Positions 40,104-50,124 of a stretch of 64,000 nt of DNA are shown one piece after another. Position 1 is the first letter of the stretch, and the number at the start of each line of letters is the position of its first letter. The DNA is from Ferrovum sp. PN-J185 (GTDB lineage: Bacteria > Pseudomonadota > Gammaproteobacteria > Burkholderiales > Ferrovaceae), in assembly GCF_001581925.1 (NCBI RefSeq), contig NZ_LQZA01000002.1:124001-188000 (forward strand), read 5' to 3'. The notes below the pieces were generated by a model, which saw nothing but the letters and a program-made list of their open reading frames with translations, searched no databases and had not been told where the DNA came from. A program made the translations under genes and the position numbers.

Positions 40104-41281
40104 GCCACCCCAAAATCAGGGTCAATGTCGTTATTATTACGAGGCTGTGTCTGTTTAGGCGGCCCTACTCGTTCAATGAGTTCCTGTTGAAGAGCTTGGG
40201 CCTCTCTTGATGGATCGATAAATATGCTGGCATCAAGATAGCTTTGCGCTTTACCCCACAGAGATTCACGCATGCACAGTTTAGCTAAAGTTAATAACAA
40301 AATGGCATTATCAGGATGATTTTTAAGCCAGTTCTCTGCTTTTTCAATTTGTGCTCGGTTTGACTGGCTCTGACATTCGCCATATAACGCCACCAGAGCG
40401 TCATCCCAGGATTTTTCTAAGTTCTTCTCTATGATAACTAAGGCTTCATCATGTGCTTTAAGGTCAATAAAATACCCTGCTGCACTATGGGCTAATAAAT
40501 TGTCTTGGCGCATTGAGCTGGGAACAGACTTCCAGATGGCTTTCAAGTCATCTAAATAGGTTGCGGCTAGACGCAATTGCTGTTGCCAAGCATTACGTCT
40601 GATAGGTAGTGCGTGTACTTCATCAATGGCATTGAGACTTTCTAATAAATCTAGGGTTTCCATAGCATTACGCCACGCGCCTGTTGCCAATTGGGCCTTT
40701 AATAAAAGCTGGTGAGCGCGGATATGTTTGGGTGATAGGCGATGAGCTTCTTTTAGTAGAGTGAGGGCTTCATTGAAACGACGTTCATCAAGTAATAAGT
40801 CCGCATGAGTGGTTAGGCGTAATAAGCGCGTTTCAGGACCAAGCTCAGTGATCCGAGCCAAATATAAGTCACGTTTTTCAAATTTATGTAATTCATGAGC
40901 AGAGCGAGCAGCAACGATAGCACTTAAAGCAGGGGACTCCCCGTTCTCAAGAGCCAACTCCACTTGTTTTTCTGCACGTTTAAAATTACCTTCAAAATAA
41001 TCAGTTAAGCCCTGATACAGCGCACTTCGAGCACGGTTTTTAGAGCGTTTTTGACGATAAGCCTGTACACGATTAGGTAGGCTTAAACTCAAATAAGCTA
41101 AGCGAGAAAAAGTATATAAGCTTAAACAAATAATAATGATGCCAATCACAAACATGGCTAAAGAAATTTCAATACGCCATGGTGCCATGACGATAAGTAC
41201 ATAACCTGTATTAAACCCAACAGCGATAGCAACAATCGTTGCAACGACAAAGAGAGCAATAAACCATAATAAACCGCTCAT
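40100..41281 (-). CDS. hemY: HemY-type inner-membrane tetratricopeptide protein
   Basis: This 393-residue protein belongs to the HemY_N/TPR family found after hemX in Proteobacteria. It is unrelated to the protoporphyrinogen oxidase also called HemY. Two N-terminal membrane helices (about 3-25 and 38-60) precede a helical TPR-like domain (about 90-370). A role in coordinating late haem steps has been proposed from its operon position, but the biochemistry is unsettled. It overlaps hemX by 4 bases and its 3' end overlaps the convergent reductase by 4. Confidence 0.88.
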   Translation of the reverse strand: MSGLLWFIALFVVATIVAIAVGFNTGYVLIVMAPWRIEISLAMFVIGIIIICLSLYTFSRLAYLSLSLPNRVQAYRQKRSKNRARSALYQGLTDYFEGNFKRAEKQVELALENGESPALSAIVAARSAHELHKFEKRDLYLARITELGPETRLLRLTTHADLLLDERRFNEALTLLKEAHRLSPKHIRAHQLLLKAQLATGAWRNAMETLDLLESLNAIDEVHALPIRRNAWQQQLRLAATYLDDLKAIWKSVPSSMRQDNLLAHSAAGYFIDLKAHDEALVIIEKNLEKSWDDALVALYGECQSQSNRAQIEKAENWLKNHPDNAILLLTLAKLCMRESLWGKAQSYLDASIFIDPSREAQALQQELIERVGPPKQTQPRNNNDIDPDFGVA

Positions 41282-42300
41282 CGATGCCCACCTTCTTTTT
41301 GTGATCGTGCGCGTCTAACAGCATCTAATGTTGCACTAATATCCTGTACGGACATATTGACGGGAGCATGGCGTAGTTGTTGAATAATTTGTAGATCGTT
41401 TTTAACCACAGGGGAGGCCAGATCAAAATAGTGCTTGATCCATTCTTCTGCTGTATTTAGATCCGCTTCATAGGTAATGTTATTGTGAGAGAGCGCACCA
41501 AGTCTTGCTGATACTAATCTTAAACGTAGGTTTTCTCGTAAAAAGAAAGATTGTTCCGGGCTTAATAAAGGGAGTTCAGGTGTATCAATTCGTTTAATTT
41601 GAACAGACTTTGTTAATTCAATTAATAATTCCTGTCCAATACGTGACAAAGCACCTGATTTGTTTTGTTCAGTTAAAGAGGGTTTTTTAACTGGTCTGGT
41701 ATCTGACGCCAAAGGTAAAAGATCAATACTCGCTGCCACTTCATCGATGTGCTTACTAATTCCTGTAGTATCCACAAAAGGAACGGCTCTTAAACGGTCA
41801 ATATCTTGGTTAATGGCTTTTCTTAAAAATAATAAAGAAGGTTTATTCAGTTTTTGTAAGCGCATATCAGCAGATTGTAAGGCTGACAAAGCGGATTGAA
41901 CGTTACCAGTTAATTGTAATTGTTGATTAGCAGCATCAACCAATTGCTCAACTTCAGCGAGAATCCAATCGTCACGATTACGCGCTAATTCTTGATACAT
42001 ACTTTGTAGAACAATTTGTTGGCTCTGTGAATCTGCTAACTGTGATTCGAGAGTAGTAATGCGGTGATTGGCTTCTTTAATGGCTTCTTGTATCTGAGCG
42101 TTCTCACCTTGACTTTGTTTTACTACACGATCAGCTTGATTTAAACGTGTTGCCAAGTCACGCCTTAATTGCAAATCATCATGTCGATATTGTAACCAGA
42201 GAGAAAACGTACCTATAAACGCAATAATACTGAGCCAGCCAAATAGCTTATATAGTTTTGAAGGTTTAGTTGTCACTGAAGTCGTTAATTCTGTCGTCAT
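41278..42300 (-). CDS. hemX: HemX-like membrane protein (putative uroporphyrinogen-III C-methyltransferase family)
   Basis: This 340-residue protein has one N-terminal membrane helix (about 20-40), then a coiled-coil (about 45-105, Gln- and Leu-rich heptads), then a helical domain ending in a region rich in Arg. It matches the HemX family between hemD and hemY. Despite the common annotation, no methyltransferase motif is visible. The ATG at 42300, 3 bases after the hemD stop, is preferred. An in-frame ATG 24 bases earlier would overlap hemD. Confidence 0.87.
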   Translation of the reverse strand: MTTELTTSVTTKPSKLYKLFGWLSIIAFIGTFSLWLQYRHDDLQLRRDLATRLNQADRVVKQSQGENAQIQEAIKEANHRITTLESQLADSQSQQIVLQSMYQELARNRDDWILAEVEQLVDAANQQLQLTGNVQSALSALQSADMRLQKLNKPSLLFLRKAINQDIDRLRAVPFVDTTGISKHIDEVAASIDLLPLASDTRPVKKPSLTEQNKSGALSRIGQELLIELTKSVQIKRIDTPELPLLSPEQSFFLRENLRLRLVSARLGALSHNNITYEADLNTAEEWIKHYFDLASPVVKNDLQIIQQLRHAPVNMSVQDISATLDAVRRARSQKEGGHR

Positions 42301-42302
42301 GT

Positions 42303-43055
42303 TTAATGGGCGATTGTGCGCCACGTATCTAAAATTGCTTGATTGTTATTGTCGGTTAAATAAATTGTCTCAATACCTAAACTTTTAGCGTAATCTTTAA
42401 TGCGTTCATGACACACTAAAAATTTCATTTTTTTTAGTACATCTATTTTTTCTATGCCAGCCACTTGCCAGAGGTTCGTTAAAGACTCTTTACTCATAAT
42501 AAGTATAACCGCTTGACTGATAATTGCGTTATCTAAAATCGCTAAATTTACCTCTGGAAGAGCACGTATGTAGCATTCTAGGTATTCAACATGGGCGCCG
42601 CGTTGCTCTAATTCTTGTTTTAACCATTCACGCCCACCCACTCCACGGCAAATGGTAATTCTTTCCCCCTTAATTTTTTGCCAGCCAGGTAAATTCAATA
42701 ATGTTTCGCTATCGCTATTGTTGTGAGGGTAATTGACTGGTTTGTGAGACAGTGCCATAAGCTCTTTTGCGCTAGCCTGTCCAATTGTATAAAGTGTTGC
42801 ATGTGGGTTTATATGGGGTTGGACAATTGGCCAGCCATATTTAACCGCATTACTGCTAATAAAAATGAATCGGCTTGATTGAGTCAGAAACGGGGTATTC
42901 GGCACTTGAGGTGGTGTGAGCGGCCTAATATCTATTGTCGGTAGCTCATAAACAAACGCTTTCTCTTTCTCAAATAATTCAACAAGCGCCCTATTTTGAT
43001 GAATGGGTCTAGTTAACAGTATGCTACCTTCTTTTTTATGCTGATGTTCAGCCAT
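42303..43055 (-). CDS. hemD: Uroporphyrinogen-III synthase
   Basis: HemD (250 residues) closes hydroxymethylbilane into uroporphyrinogen III with inversion of ring D. Family conservation is low, but the start SILLTRP, FISSNAVKYGW (about 85-95), YTIGQASAKEL and the bilobal pattern are recognisable. The start is the ATG at 43055, which shares one base with the hemC stop. The frame also stays open to an upstream TTG, which would overlap hemC more deeply. Confidence 0.93.
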   Translation of the reverse strand: MAEHQHKKEGSILLTRPIHQNRALVELFEKEKAFVYELPTIDIRPLTPPQVPNTPFLTQSSRFIFISSNAVKYGWPIVQPHINPHATLYTIGQASAKELMALSHKPVNYPHNNSDSETLLNLPGWQKIKGERITICRGVGGREWLKQELEQRGAHVEYLECYIRALPEVNLAILDNAIISQAVILIMSKESLTNLWQVAGIEKIDVLKKMKFLVCHERIKDYAKSLGIETIYLTDNNNQAILDTWRTIAH

Positions 43056-43987
43056 TACCCTGCACGACAAGCATCTAAAATGGCTTGCGCCCCTTGCTGT
43101 ATCAGTTGTTTTGCTGCGTCAAGACCAATAGTCTGATAGTCTTCTGCTCTTCCTGTAGCGCTTGCTCGGATAATTAATGAACCATCTGGGCGACCTACAA
43201 AAGCATGCAATGTTAATTGACCATTGTTAATTGTTGCGTGTGCGCCAAGTGGTACATCGCAACTGCCAGCTAATTGTCTTGACAGAGTTCTCTCAGATAA
43301 GACGCAATAGGCTGTTTCTTGATTAATAAGAGGCTGTAAGAGTTGTTCTAACTCCTTGTCATCATGTCTAAATTCAATGGCAAGCGCCCCTTGACCTACT
43401 GCTGGAATACTGTCTGTTAGGCTAATGTTGGCTTTGATTCGGTTACCAAGACCTAACCGTTTTAATCCAGCAGAAGCAAGAATAATAGCGTCATATTCCC
43501 CTTGATCAAGTTTTCTCAAACGTGTATCTAAGTTACCTCGTAACGAGGTAATGGTGAGGTGAGGATAGCGCTCACGCAGTTGGCACTCTCGGCGTAGACT
43601 GGAGGTTCCTACCACAGCTCCATTGGGTAATTCGCTCAGATGGGTATACTTATTTGAAATAAACGCATCAGTGGCTTCTTCTCTTTCACCCACTACAATC
43701 ATATTAAAAAGCGGTGGTAATTCCATAGGGACATCTTTCATGGAATGAACCGCCAGCCGTGCTTTTCCTTGCTCCATGGCTATCTCAAGTTCTTTCACAA
43801 ACAGTCCCTTACCCCCTACTTTAGAGAGGGTACGGTCAAGAATTTGATCGCCTTGAGTTGTCATTCCTAACAACGAAACCTCAAGCTGTGGATATAATTG
43901 TAATAATTGGGACCGGATATGTTCAGCTTGCCAGAGGGCCAGGCGACTTTCACGGGTTGCGATAGTAATAGGGAGTTGTGCTGACAT
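43055..43987 (-). CDS. hemC: Hydroxymethylbilane synthase (porphobilinogen deaminase)
   Basis: HemC (310 residues) polymerises four porphobilinogens. The dipyrromethane cofactor is held on C243 in AGSCDVPLGAHA. The catalytic aspartate is D85 in HSMKDVP. Substrate-binding arginines occur in TSSLRR (129-133) and SLRGNLDTRL. It begins hemC-hemD-hemX-hemY on the minus strand and is divergent from ppc, with 71 bases between the starts. Confidence 0.97.
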   Translation of the reverse strand: MSAQLPITIATRESRLALWQAEHIRSQLLQLYPQLEVSLLGMTTQGDQILDRTLSKVGGKGLFVKELEIAMEQGKARLAVHSMKDVPMELPPLFNMIVVGEREEATDAFISNKYTHLSELPNGAVVGTSSLRRECQLRERYPHLTITSLRGNLDTRLRKLDQGEYDAIILASAGLKRLGLGNRIKANISLTDSIPAVGQGALAIEFRHDDKELEQLLQPLINQETAYCVLSERTLSRQLAGSCDVPLGAHATINNGQLTLHAFVGRPDGSLIIRASATGRAEDYQTIGLDAAKQLIQQGAQAILDACRAG

Positions 43988-44058
43988 GGATAAATTATTT
44001 CAACAATTAAATAAATCAAAGTGTAGCATGAAGCTGCATAAATTCCGGAGTTCTTGCT

Positions 44059-46818
44059 ATGAATGATCATGCTTCTGAAAAGGATTTACCGCTCAAGGAA
44101 GATATCCGGTTTTTAGGACGAATACTTGGTGATACGTTAAGAAGCCAAGAAGGCGAAGCCATTTTTAATCTCATTGAAGGCATACGTCAAAGCGCTATTC
44201 AATATCGACGTGATGACAACCCTACTGATTTACGTAAACTTGAACACAGTTTAGACGGCTTATCCGCTGAAGATACGATTGCTGTTGTAAGAGCATTTAG
44301 TTATTTCTCTCACTTATCTAATATTGCTGAAGATCTCCATCATAATCGTCGACGTATGATTTATTCACAGCGTGGCGCACCACCAAGAGAAGGGAGCATA
44401 CAACTGGCTCTTGAGAGAGCAAAAAAAGCGCGCATAAAAACAGCGGAGCTTGCTGATTTTTTTGCTAAAGCGTTGGTGTCTCCTGTGTTAACTGCTCACC
44501 CTACAGAAGTACAAAGGAAATCGGTGTTAGATTGTCATTTGATGATTGCAAAGCGCTTGGGTGAGCGCACTCGAATCGCGATGACACCGGAAGAGTTGGA
44601 TGACAATGAAGCCTCTATTAGACGGGCCATATTAACGCTTTGGCAAACCAATGAGCTGAGAACTTTTAAATTAAGAGTAAGAGATGAAATCGAGAACGGA
44701 CTGTCTTATTACCGATATACCTTTTTAAAAGAAGTTCCACGTTTTTGTGTGCAACTTGAACGCTTAATCGCAGAAGATGACACCTATCGCGAATTGGGTG
44801 GGAAGCCATTATTACCCCTTAAAATGGGTAGTTGGATTGGTGGAGATCGCGATGGTAATCCATTTGTTACCGCTGATGTTACCCAGTATGCATTACGCCG
44901 TCATAGTCATGTGGCTATGGATTTTTATCTTCAAGAGATAATTTTGTTACGTGGTGAGTTATCCCTGTCTTCTCGCCTCGTCACTGTCAGTGAGGGGGTC
45001 ATGGGGCTCGCTGAACTAGTCCCAGAAACAGAGGATGCACGCAAAGAAGAACCCTATCGACGAGCCATAACATCTGTCTATCAACGTCTATTAGCCACGC
45101 AAAAAGTATTGCAACAGCTAGCAAGTGAAGCGCATGCTGATAGCTTGAATGCATACTTAAGTGTCGATGAGTTTAAACAAGACTTATCTACCATTTCTCA
45201 TTCTCTAGTCAGTCACGGATCAGAGGCGTTAGCAGATGGTCGATTAAAACACTTACAACGCGCTGTTGATATATTTGGTTTTCATTTGGCATCACTTGAT
45301 TTAAGACAGCACTCTGAAATACACGCAAGAACAGTGGCTGAAATAGTGCAACAAGCTCGTGTATGTGAGGATTATTTGGCTTTAAATGAGGAGCAACGTA
45401 TTAGTTTGTTGCTTACAGAAATCAATAACCCTCGGCCACTGCGCTCATCATTTATTCAGTATAGTGATGAATGCCGCTCGGAAATGGCTATTTTTGACGT
45501 TGCAAGAAAAATGCAACTTGAACTGGGTGAGCGTGCTGTTACCAATTACATTATTTCAAAAACCGATAGTGTCAGTGATTTATTGGAAGTAGCCCTTCTT
45601 CTCAAGGAAGTGGGGTTGTTGATCCCTGGCACTTCACCACAACTTAACTTAAACATCATTCCACTGTTTGAAACGATTGGCGATCTTCGTGGTTGTGGCG
45701 AGATCATGAAGAAAGTGTTTTCAATTCCTTTATATCGAGACTTGCTTAAGAGCCGCGGTAATGTGCAGGAAGTGATGTTGGGTTATTCAGATAGCAATAA
45801 AGATGGCGGCTTTTTAACGGCAAACTGGGAATTATATAAAGCCGAGAAAACCTTAGTTGACGTCTTTCAGCATTTTCAAATAGAACTACGGTTGTTTCAT
45901 GGCCGAGGCGGTTCTGTGGGTCGGGGCGGTGGACCCAGTTACTATGGAATACTGGCGCAGCCTGCGGGAAGCGTTAATGCGCAAATTCGTTTGACAGAGC
46001 AAGGGGAAGTCATTGCTAGTAAATATTCCGATCCTGGCATTGGTAGACGTAATTTGGAAACCCTAGTGGCGGCTACTCTTGAAGCGACGCTTCTTAATCA
46101 GAGTGGTAGTGGCGAAGAATGGCAGCGTTTTTATCAAGTAATGGAAGAGTTGTCTGTCAGTTCATTTAAACAATACCGCTCATTAGTATATGAGACACCA
46201 CATTTTGATCAATTTTTTAGGGAAGCCACACCCATAAGTGAGATTTCAAAATTAAATATAGGTAGTCGCCCTGCCTCACGTAAGTCCTCAGCACGTATTG
46301 AGGATTTGCGAGCTATCCCTTGGGTCTTTAGTTGGGCTCAATCACGTATGATCTTACCCGGATGGTATGGCTTTGGTAGTGCTGTATCTCTTTTTAGGCA
46401 ACAACATGCAGACGGGTTAGCACAATTACAATATATGTATCAACATTGGCCCTTTATGCAAACTTTATTATCTAATATGGATATGGTGTTAGCTAAAACA
46501 GATTTTACTATCGCTAAGAGATATGCAGGATTAGTGAAAGACGACGAGTTACGTGGCCGTATCTTCGCCAATATTGAGACGGAATTTCATTTAACTGCTG
46601 AGGCGTTGAAAGCCATTACTGATCAAAAAGATTTTTTAACAGCTAACCCTACTCTCGCAAGAAGTATTCGTGAAAGGCGTCCCTACTTGGATCCACTTAA
46701 TCATTTACAAGTGGATTTACTAAGACGCTATCGTCATGGTGAAGCAACTGAAGCTGTTCAACGAGCAATTCATTTAACAATTAATGGCGTTGCTGCCGGA
46801 TTAAGAAATAGTGGTTAG
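44059..46818 (+). CDS. ppc: Phosphoenolpyruvate carboxylase
   Basis: Ppc (919 residues) fixes bicarbonate onto PEP to give oxaloacetate, feeding the TCA cycle. The catalytic histidine is H147 in VLTAHPTEVQRKS. The second active-site block LGYSDSNKDGG (about 573-583) and the glycine loop FHGRGGSVGRGGGP (about 614-627) are intact. The C-terminus ends RNSG, close to the RNTG of most bacterial enzymes. GGAG lies 9 bases before the ATG. The D-Ala-D-Ala ligase gene starts 6 bases downstream. Confidence 0.98.
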   Translation: MNDHASEKDLPLKEDIRFLGRILGDTLRSQEGEAIFNLIEGIRQSAIQYRRDDNPTDLRKLEHSLDGLSAEDTIAVVRAFSYFSHLSNIAEDLHHNRRRMIYSQRGAPPREGSIQLALERAKKARIKTAELADFFAKALVSPVLTAHPTEVQRKSVLDCHLMIAKRLGERTRIAMTPEELDDNEASIRRAILTLWQTNELRTFKLRVRDEIENGLSYYRYTFLKEVPRFCVQLERLIAEDDTYRELGGKPLLPLKMGSWIGGDRDGNPFVTADVTQYALRRHSHVAMDFYLQEIILLRGELSLSSRLVTVSEGVMGLAELVPETEDARKEEPYRRAITSVYQRLLATQKVLQQLASEAHADSLNAYLSVDEFKQDLSTISHSLVSHGSEALADGRLKHLQRAVDIFGFHLASLDLRQHSEIHARTVAEIVQQARVCEDYLALNEEQRISLLLTEINNPRPLRSSFIQYSDECRSEMAIFDVARKMQLELGERAVTNYIISKTDSVSDLLEVALLLKEVGLLIPGTSPQLNLNIIPLFETIGDLRGCGEIMKKVFSIPLYRDLLKSRGNVQEVMLGYSDSNKDGGFLTANWELYKAEKTLVDVFQHFQIELRLFHGRGGSVGRGGGPSYYGILAQPAGSVNAQIRLTEQGEVIASKYSDPGIGRRNLETLVAATLEATLLNQSGSGEEWQRFYQVMEELSVSSFKQYRSLVYETPHFDQFFREATPISEISKLNIGSRPASRKSSARIEDLRAIPWVFSWAQSRMILPGWYGFGSAVSLFRQQHADGLAQLQYMYQHWPFMQTLLSNMDMVLAKTDFTIAKRYAGLVKDDELRGRIFANIETEFHLTAEALKAITDQKDFLTANPTLARSIRERRPYLDPLNHLQVDLLRRYRHGEATEAVQRAIHLTINGVAAGLRNSG

Positions 46819-46824
46819 ACCGTA

Positions 46825-47835
46825 ATGAATAAACAACAATTAACAATTAATGTTCTCTTTGGTGGAGACAGTAGTGAAAGAGATGTATCCATTGCCAGTG
46901 GCGCGCAGGTGGTTAAGGCCCTAAGAGAGCGTTCACATCAGGTCAATGCCATTGATACAGCTATGGGGTTGTTATCTTCTGAGCAAGAAAATCAATTGTT
47001 TAACAAAACAGTCTCTTTGTCTCCACCGTCTATTTCTGGTAATGAACTACAAGCAGTATTTAAATGGTTGCAATTACCTCAAGTGATGCAGGCTGATTTA
47101 TGGTTTATTGCGCTACATGGTGGTTCTGGGGAAGATGGACGTTGGCAAGGGTTATTAGCCATGACGGGTATCCCCTTTACTGGTAGCTCGGTACTGGGTA
47201 GTGCGTTAGCTATGGATAAAGATATGGCCAAAAGGGTATTACGTCAGTCAGGCCTACCAACACCTAATTGGTTGATGGCTCCTTCTAGTACTGAAGAGGT
47301 TGAGCGCCAACTAGGTTGGCCTGTGGTGGTAAAACCCAGTAAACAAGGATCTACGGTAGGATTGTCTATTGTAAGAGAAGCCTCTGAATTAGAAAAAGCC
47401 ATCACTTTAGCCTATCAGCATGATGATGAAGTCATGATTGAAGCATTTGTCCCCGGTCGAGAACTCACGTGCCCTGTATTGAATAATAACGCACTTCCAG
47501 TTGGAGAAATTATTTTAAAGCGCGGAGAAATCTTTGATTATGAAGCCAAGTATCAGCCAGGAGGGGCAGAGGAAGTGTTTCCTGCTCAATTGTCTCAAGA
47601 GCTGACAGAAGAAGTACAACACTTATCTCTCAGTATTCATCAGGCATTAAAATTAACAGGATATAGTCGCAGTGATTTTAGATTAGATACCCAAGGACAG
47701 TTGTGGTGCTTAGAGGTCAATACTCTACCGGGATTAACAGCCATGAGTTTACTTCCTCAGTCTGCGCGGGTAGCAGGAATGACTTTTGCTGAACTGATTG
47801 AGTCTATCTGTTTTAGCGCCCTGGAGAACGGTTAG
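46825..47835 (+). CDS. ddl: D-alanine--D-alanine ligase
   Basis: This 336-residue ATP-grasp ligase joins two D-alanines for peptidoglycan. The N-terminal substrate block GGDSSERDVSIASG (13-26) includes E18. The ATP loop KPSKQGSTVGLS and the substrate tyrosine segment IFDYEAKY are present, the latter typical of D-Ala-D-Ala rather than VanA-type D-Lac specificity. LEVNTLPGLTAMSLLPQ closes the metal site. It lies outside any mur/fts cluster, 6 bases after ppc, and its last 4 bases overlap convergent gshB. It could be the only copy or a paralogue. Confidence 0.88.
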   Translation: MNKQQLTINVLFGGDSSERDVSIASGAQVVKALRERSHQVNAIDTAMGLLSSEQENQLFNKTVSLSPPSISGNELQAVFKWLQLPQVMQADLWFIALHGGSGEDGRWQGLLAMTGIPFTGSSVLGSALAMDKDMAKRVLRQSGLPTPNWLMAPSSTEEVERQLGWPVVVKPSKQGSTVGLSIVREASELEKAITLAYQHDDEVMIEAFVPGRELTCPVLNNNALPVGEIILKRGEIFDYEAKYQPGGAEEVFPAQLSQELTEEVQHLSLSIHQALKLTGYSRSDFRLDTQGQLWCLEVNTLPGLTAMSLLPQSARVAGMTFAELIESICFSALENG

Positions 47836-48764
47836 ATAGAGCGTTCTATTTCAATAATAGTTTTTTCGGCAATATCCTCACCTGTTTGATCGCGAATTTC
47901 CTTCATACAGGTGGGGCTCGTGACATTTATTTCAGTGAGGAAGCCACCGATTACATCCAACCCGACGATAAATAAGCCGTTATCAATTAGAAAGGGTGAT
48001 AGGGTTAAGGCGATTTCTCTCTCTTTATTAGTCAATGGCATAGCAATGCCCTGACCTCCTGCAGCTAAATTACCACGCGTTTCACCTTTTTGAGGGATAC
48101 GAGCCAGTGCATGCTCTGCTGGTGTGCCGTTGATCACTAATACCCGTTTGTCACCTTCTTTAATAGCTGGAATAAAACGCTGCGCCATAATCGCACGCGT
48201 GGAATGATGAGTAAGAGTTTCTATAATGACATTTAGATTCGGGTCACGTGGGGTCACTTTAAAAATACCACTACCACCCATGGCATCAAGTGGCTTTAAG
48301 ATAACTTCTTGATGCTCAATAACAAAGCTCTTAATTTCCTCTGACAAACTGGTGACGATCAGCGGAGGGGTAAACTGAGGAAACAAAGTGGTACTGAATT
48401 TTTCGTTATAGGTTCTTAAGCTATTGGGTTTATTTAATATTAAAACGCCCTCTTTCTCAGCTTTTTCAAGTAAGTAAGTGGTTACTATATAATTCATGCT
48501 AAGTGGCGGATCAACGCGCATGATCACCGCATCAAACTCAGTTAATAAACGTTTAAAATTGTTACCAAGATAAAATCCCTTTCCTGAATCATAAAACACT
48601 TGGTGACCAAATGCTTCCACATGGTGGTTATAGAGTTGCAGATTATGCTGCTCAATTACTGCGGTTTCATGATGGCGTAACTGTGCTGCACGGATTAGCT
48701 CTAATGAGGAGTCTTTTTTAGGATTAAGAGAATTAAAAGGATCAATAATGAAAGCGATTTTCAT
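47832..48764 (-). CDS. gshB: Glutathione synthetase
   Basis: GshB (310 residues) adds glycine to gamma-glutamylcysteine to give glutathione. The ATP-grasp fold starts with AFIIDPFNSLNPKKDSS, typical of bacterial GshB. ILKPLDAMGGSGIFKV forms the ATP loop, and the C-terminal LTEINVTSPTCMKEI holds the metal ligands. It follows gshA by 12 bases, making a two-gene glutathione operon. Confidence 0.96.
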   Translation of the reverse strand: MKIAFIIDPFNSLNPKKDSSLELIRAAQLRHHETAVIEQHNLQLYNHHVEAFGHQVFYDSGKGFYLGNNFKRLLTEFDAVIMRVDPPLSMNYIVTTYLLEKAEKEGVLILNKPNSLRTYNEKFSTTLFPQFTPPLIVTSLSEEIKSFVIEHQEVILKPLDAMGGSGIFKVTPRDPNLNVIIETLTHHSTRAIMAQRFIPAIKEGDKRVLVINGTPAEHALARIPQKGETRGNLAAGGQGIAMPLTNKEREIALTLSPFLIDNGLFIVGLDVIGGFLTEINVTSPTCMKEIRDQTGEDIAEKTIIEIERSI

Positions 48765-48776
48765 ATTTACTTACCT

Positions 48777-50066
48777 TTAAATGAGAGAATTCGCTTCTCT
48801 TTCCATATATTCAAGCTCTTTGGCTGCAGCAAGCATAGCAAGGCGAGCTACTACACCATAGGTATAAAAACGATTCGGTGTGGCATCAAAGTTTTGTGAT
48901 TGATCCGGTGCGATAGTCTCAGTTTCAAAGGCTAATGGAACAAACTTAGCACCAGGTGCGTTCAAGTTCTCATCAATACCACGTTCGGTATGAACACGAT
49001 AAAAGCCACCCACAACAAAGTGATCAACCATGTAAACAACAGGCTCAGCAACAGCCCCATCTACATTCTCAAAAGTATAAACTCCTTCTTGAAGTAGCAC
49101 TTCCCTCACCACTTGCCCTTCTTTAATTACGGACATTTTATTGCGTTGTTTGCGATTAAGGTTCATCACATCATCTGGGCTCTTAACGGTCATAATACCC
49201 ATACCGTAAGTACCTGAATCTGCTTTGATAATGACAAATGGATCGTCTTTAATATCGTATTCGGCGTATTTGACCTTAATTTTAGCTAATAACTGTTCCA
49301 CTTTGTTAGCAAGAGCCTCTTGGCTATTGGTATCGTTAAAATCAATTTCTTTAGCGTGATCAAAATAAGGATTAATTACCCAAGGATCAAGATTAATGAG
49401 TTCAGAAAACTCTTTTGCCACATCATTAAAAGCACTAAAGTGAAGAGATTTCTTGCGTGTTGACCATCCTGCAAATAAAGGAGGAACAATATGTTGGTTA
49501 ATACCTTTTAATATATCTGGGATACCCGCAGACAAATCGTTATTTAAGATGACTGCACAAGGGTCGTAGTCTTTTAAGCCAACTCGTTTTCCTGATTTAA
49601 CTATCGGTTCAAGAACCAAATGATCCCCAGAAGGGAGATCAAAACGCGTGGGTTCTGTAATGTCTGGTAGAAGTGAGCCGATTCTCACAGCAAAGCCTGC
49701 TCTTTGTAGCAGGGTTTTGAGTACTGCCACATTCTCAAGGTAAAAGGTATTGCGAGTATGGTTTTCAGGAATAAACAAAAATTGTCTTGTGTCAGGACAA
49801 ATTTTTTCAACAGCGGTCATAAGCGCTTGAATACAAAGAGGATAAAACTCAGGTCTGAGATTGTTAAAACCAGCCGGAAATAAGTTGGTATCCACAGGGG
49901 CTAATTTAAAGCCCGAGTTACGTAAATCAACAGACGTATACAAAGGGGCAGGATGTTCAAGCCACTGTTGGCGAAACCAATGCTCAATGGTAGGCATGGA
50001 ATCTAAAATATGAGATTCCAATGATTGCAATGGGCCAGTTAAAGCTGTCGATAAGTGAGGAACCAT
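48777..50066 (-). CDS. gshA: Glutamate--cysteine ligase (proteobacterial GshA family)
   Basis: This 429-residue enzyme makes gamma-glutamylcysteine. It is not related in sequence to E. coli GshA. It matches the family seen in betaproteobacteria and acidithiobacilli, recognisable by FLFIPENHTRN (about 96-106), VIIKADSGTYGMGIMTV (about 279-295) and the C-terminal NRFYTYGVVARLA. It leads gshA-gshB and lies divergent from the suf regulator, 119 bases from its start. The IscR-like site in between might therefore also affect gshA. Confidence 0.94.
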   Translation of the reverse strand: MVPHLSTALTGPLQSLESHILDSMPTIEHWFRQQWLEHPAPLYTSVDLRNSGFKLAPVDTNLFPAGFNNLRPEFYPLCIQALMTAVEKICPDTRQFLFIPENHTRNTFYLENVAVLKTLLQRAGFAVRIGSLLPDITEPTRFDLPSGDHLVLEPIVKSGKRVGLKDYDPCAVILNNDLSAGIPDILKGINQHIVPPLFAGWSTRKKSLHFSAFNDVAKEFSELINLDPWVINPYFDHAKEIDFNDTNSQEALANKVEQLLAKIKVKYAEYDIKDDPFVIIKADSGTYGMGIMTVKSPDDVMNLNRKQRNKMSVIKEGQVVREVLLQEGVYTFENVDGAVAEPVVYMVDHFVVGGFYRVHTERGIDENLNAPGAKFVPLAFETETIAPDQSQNFDATPNRFYTYGVVARLAMLAAAKELEYMEREANSLI

Positions 50067-50124
50067 ACTAATCCTTTCTAAAAAAACCCAGAGACAGAAG
50101 ATTGTGCGCTGGGGAACAAAATAG

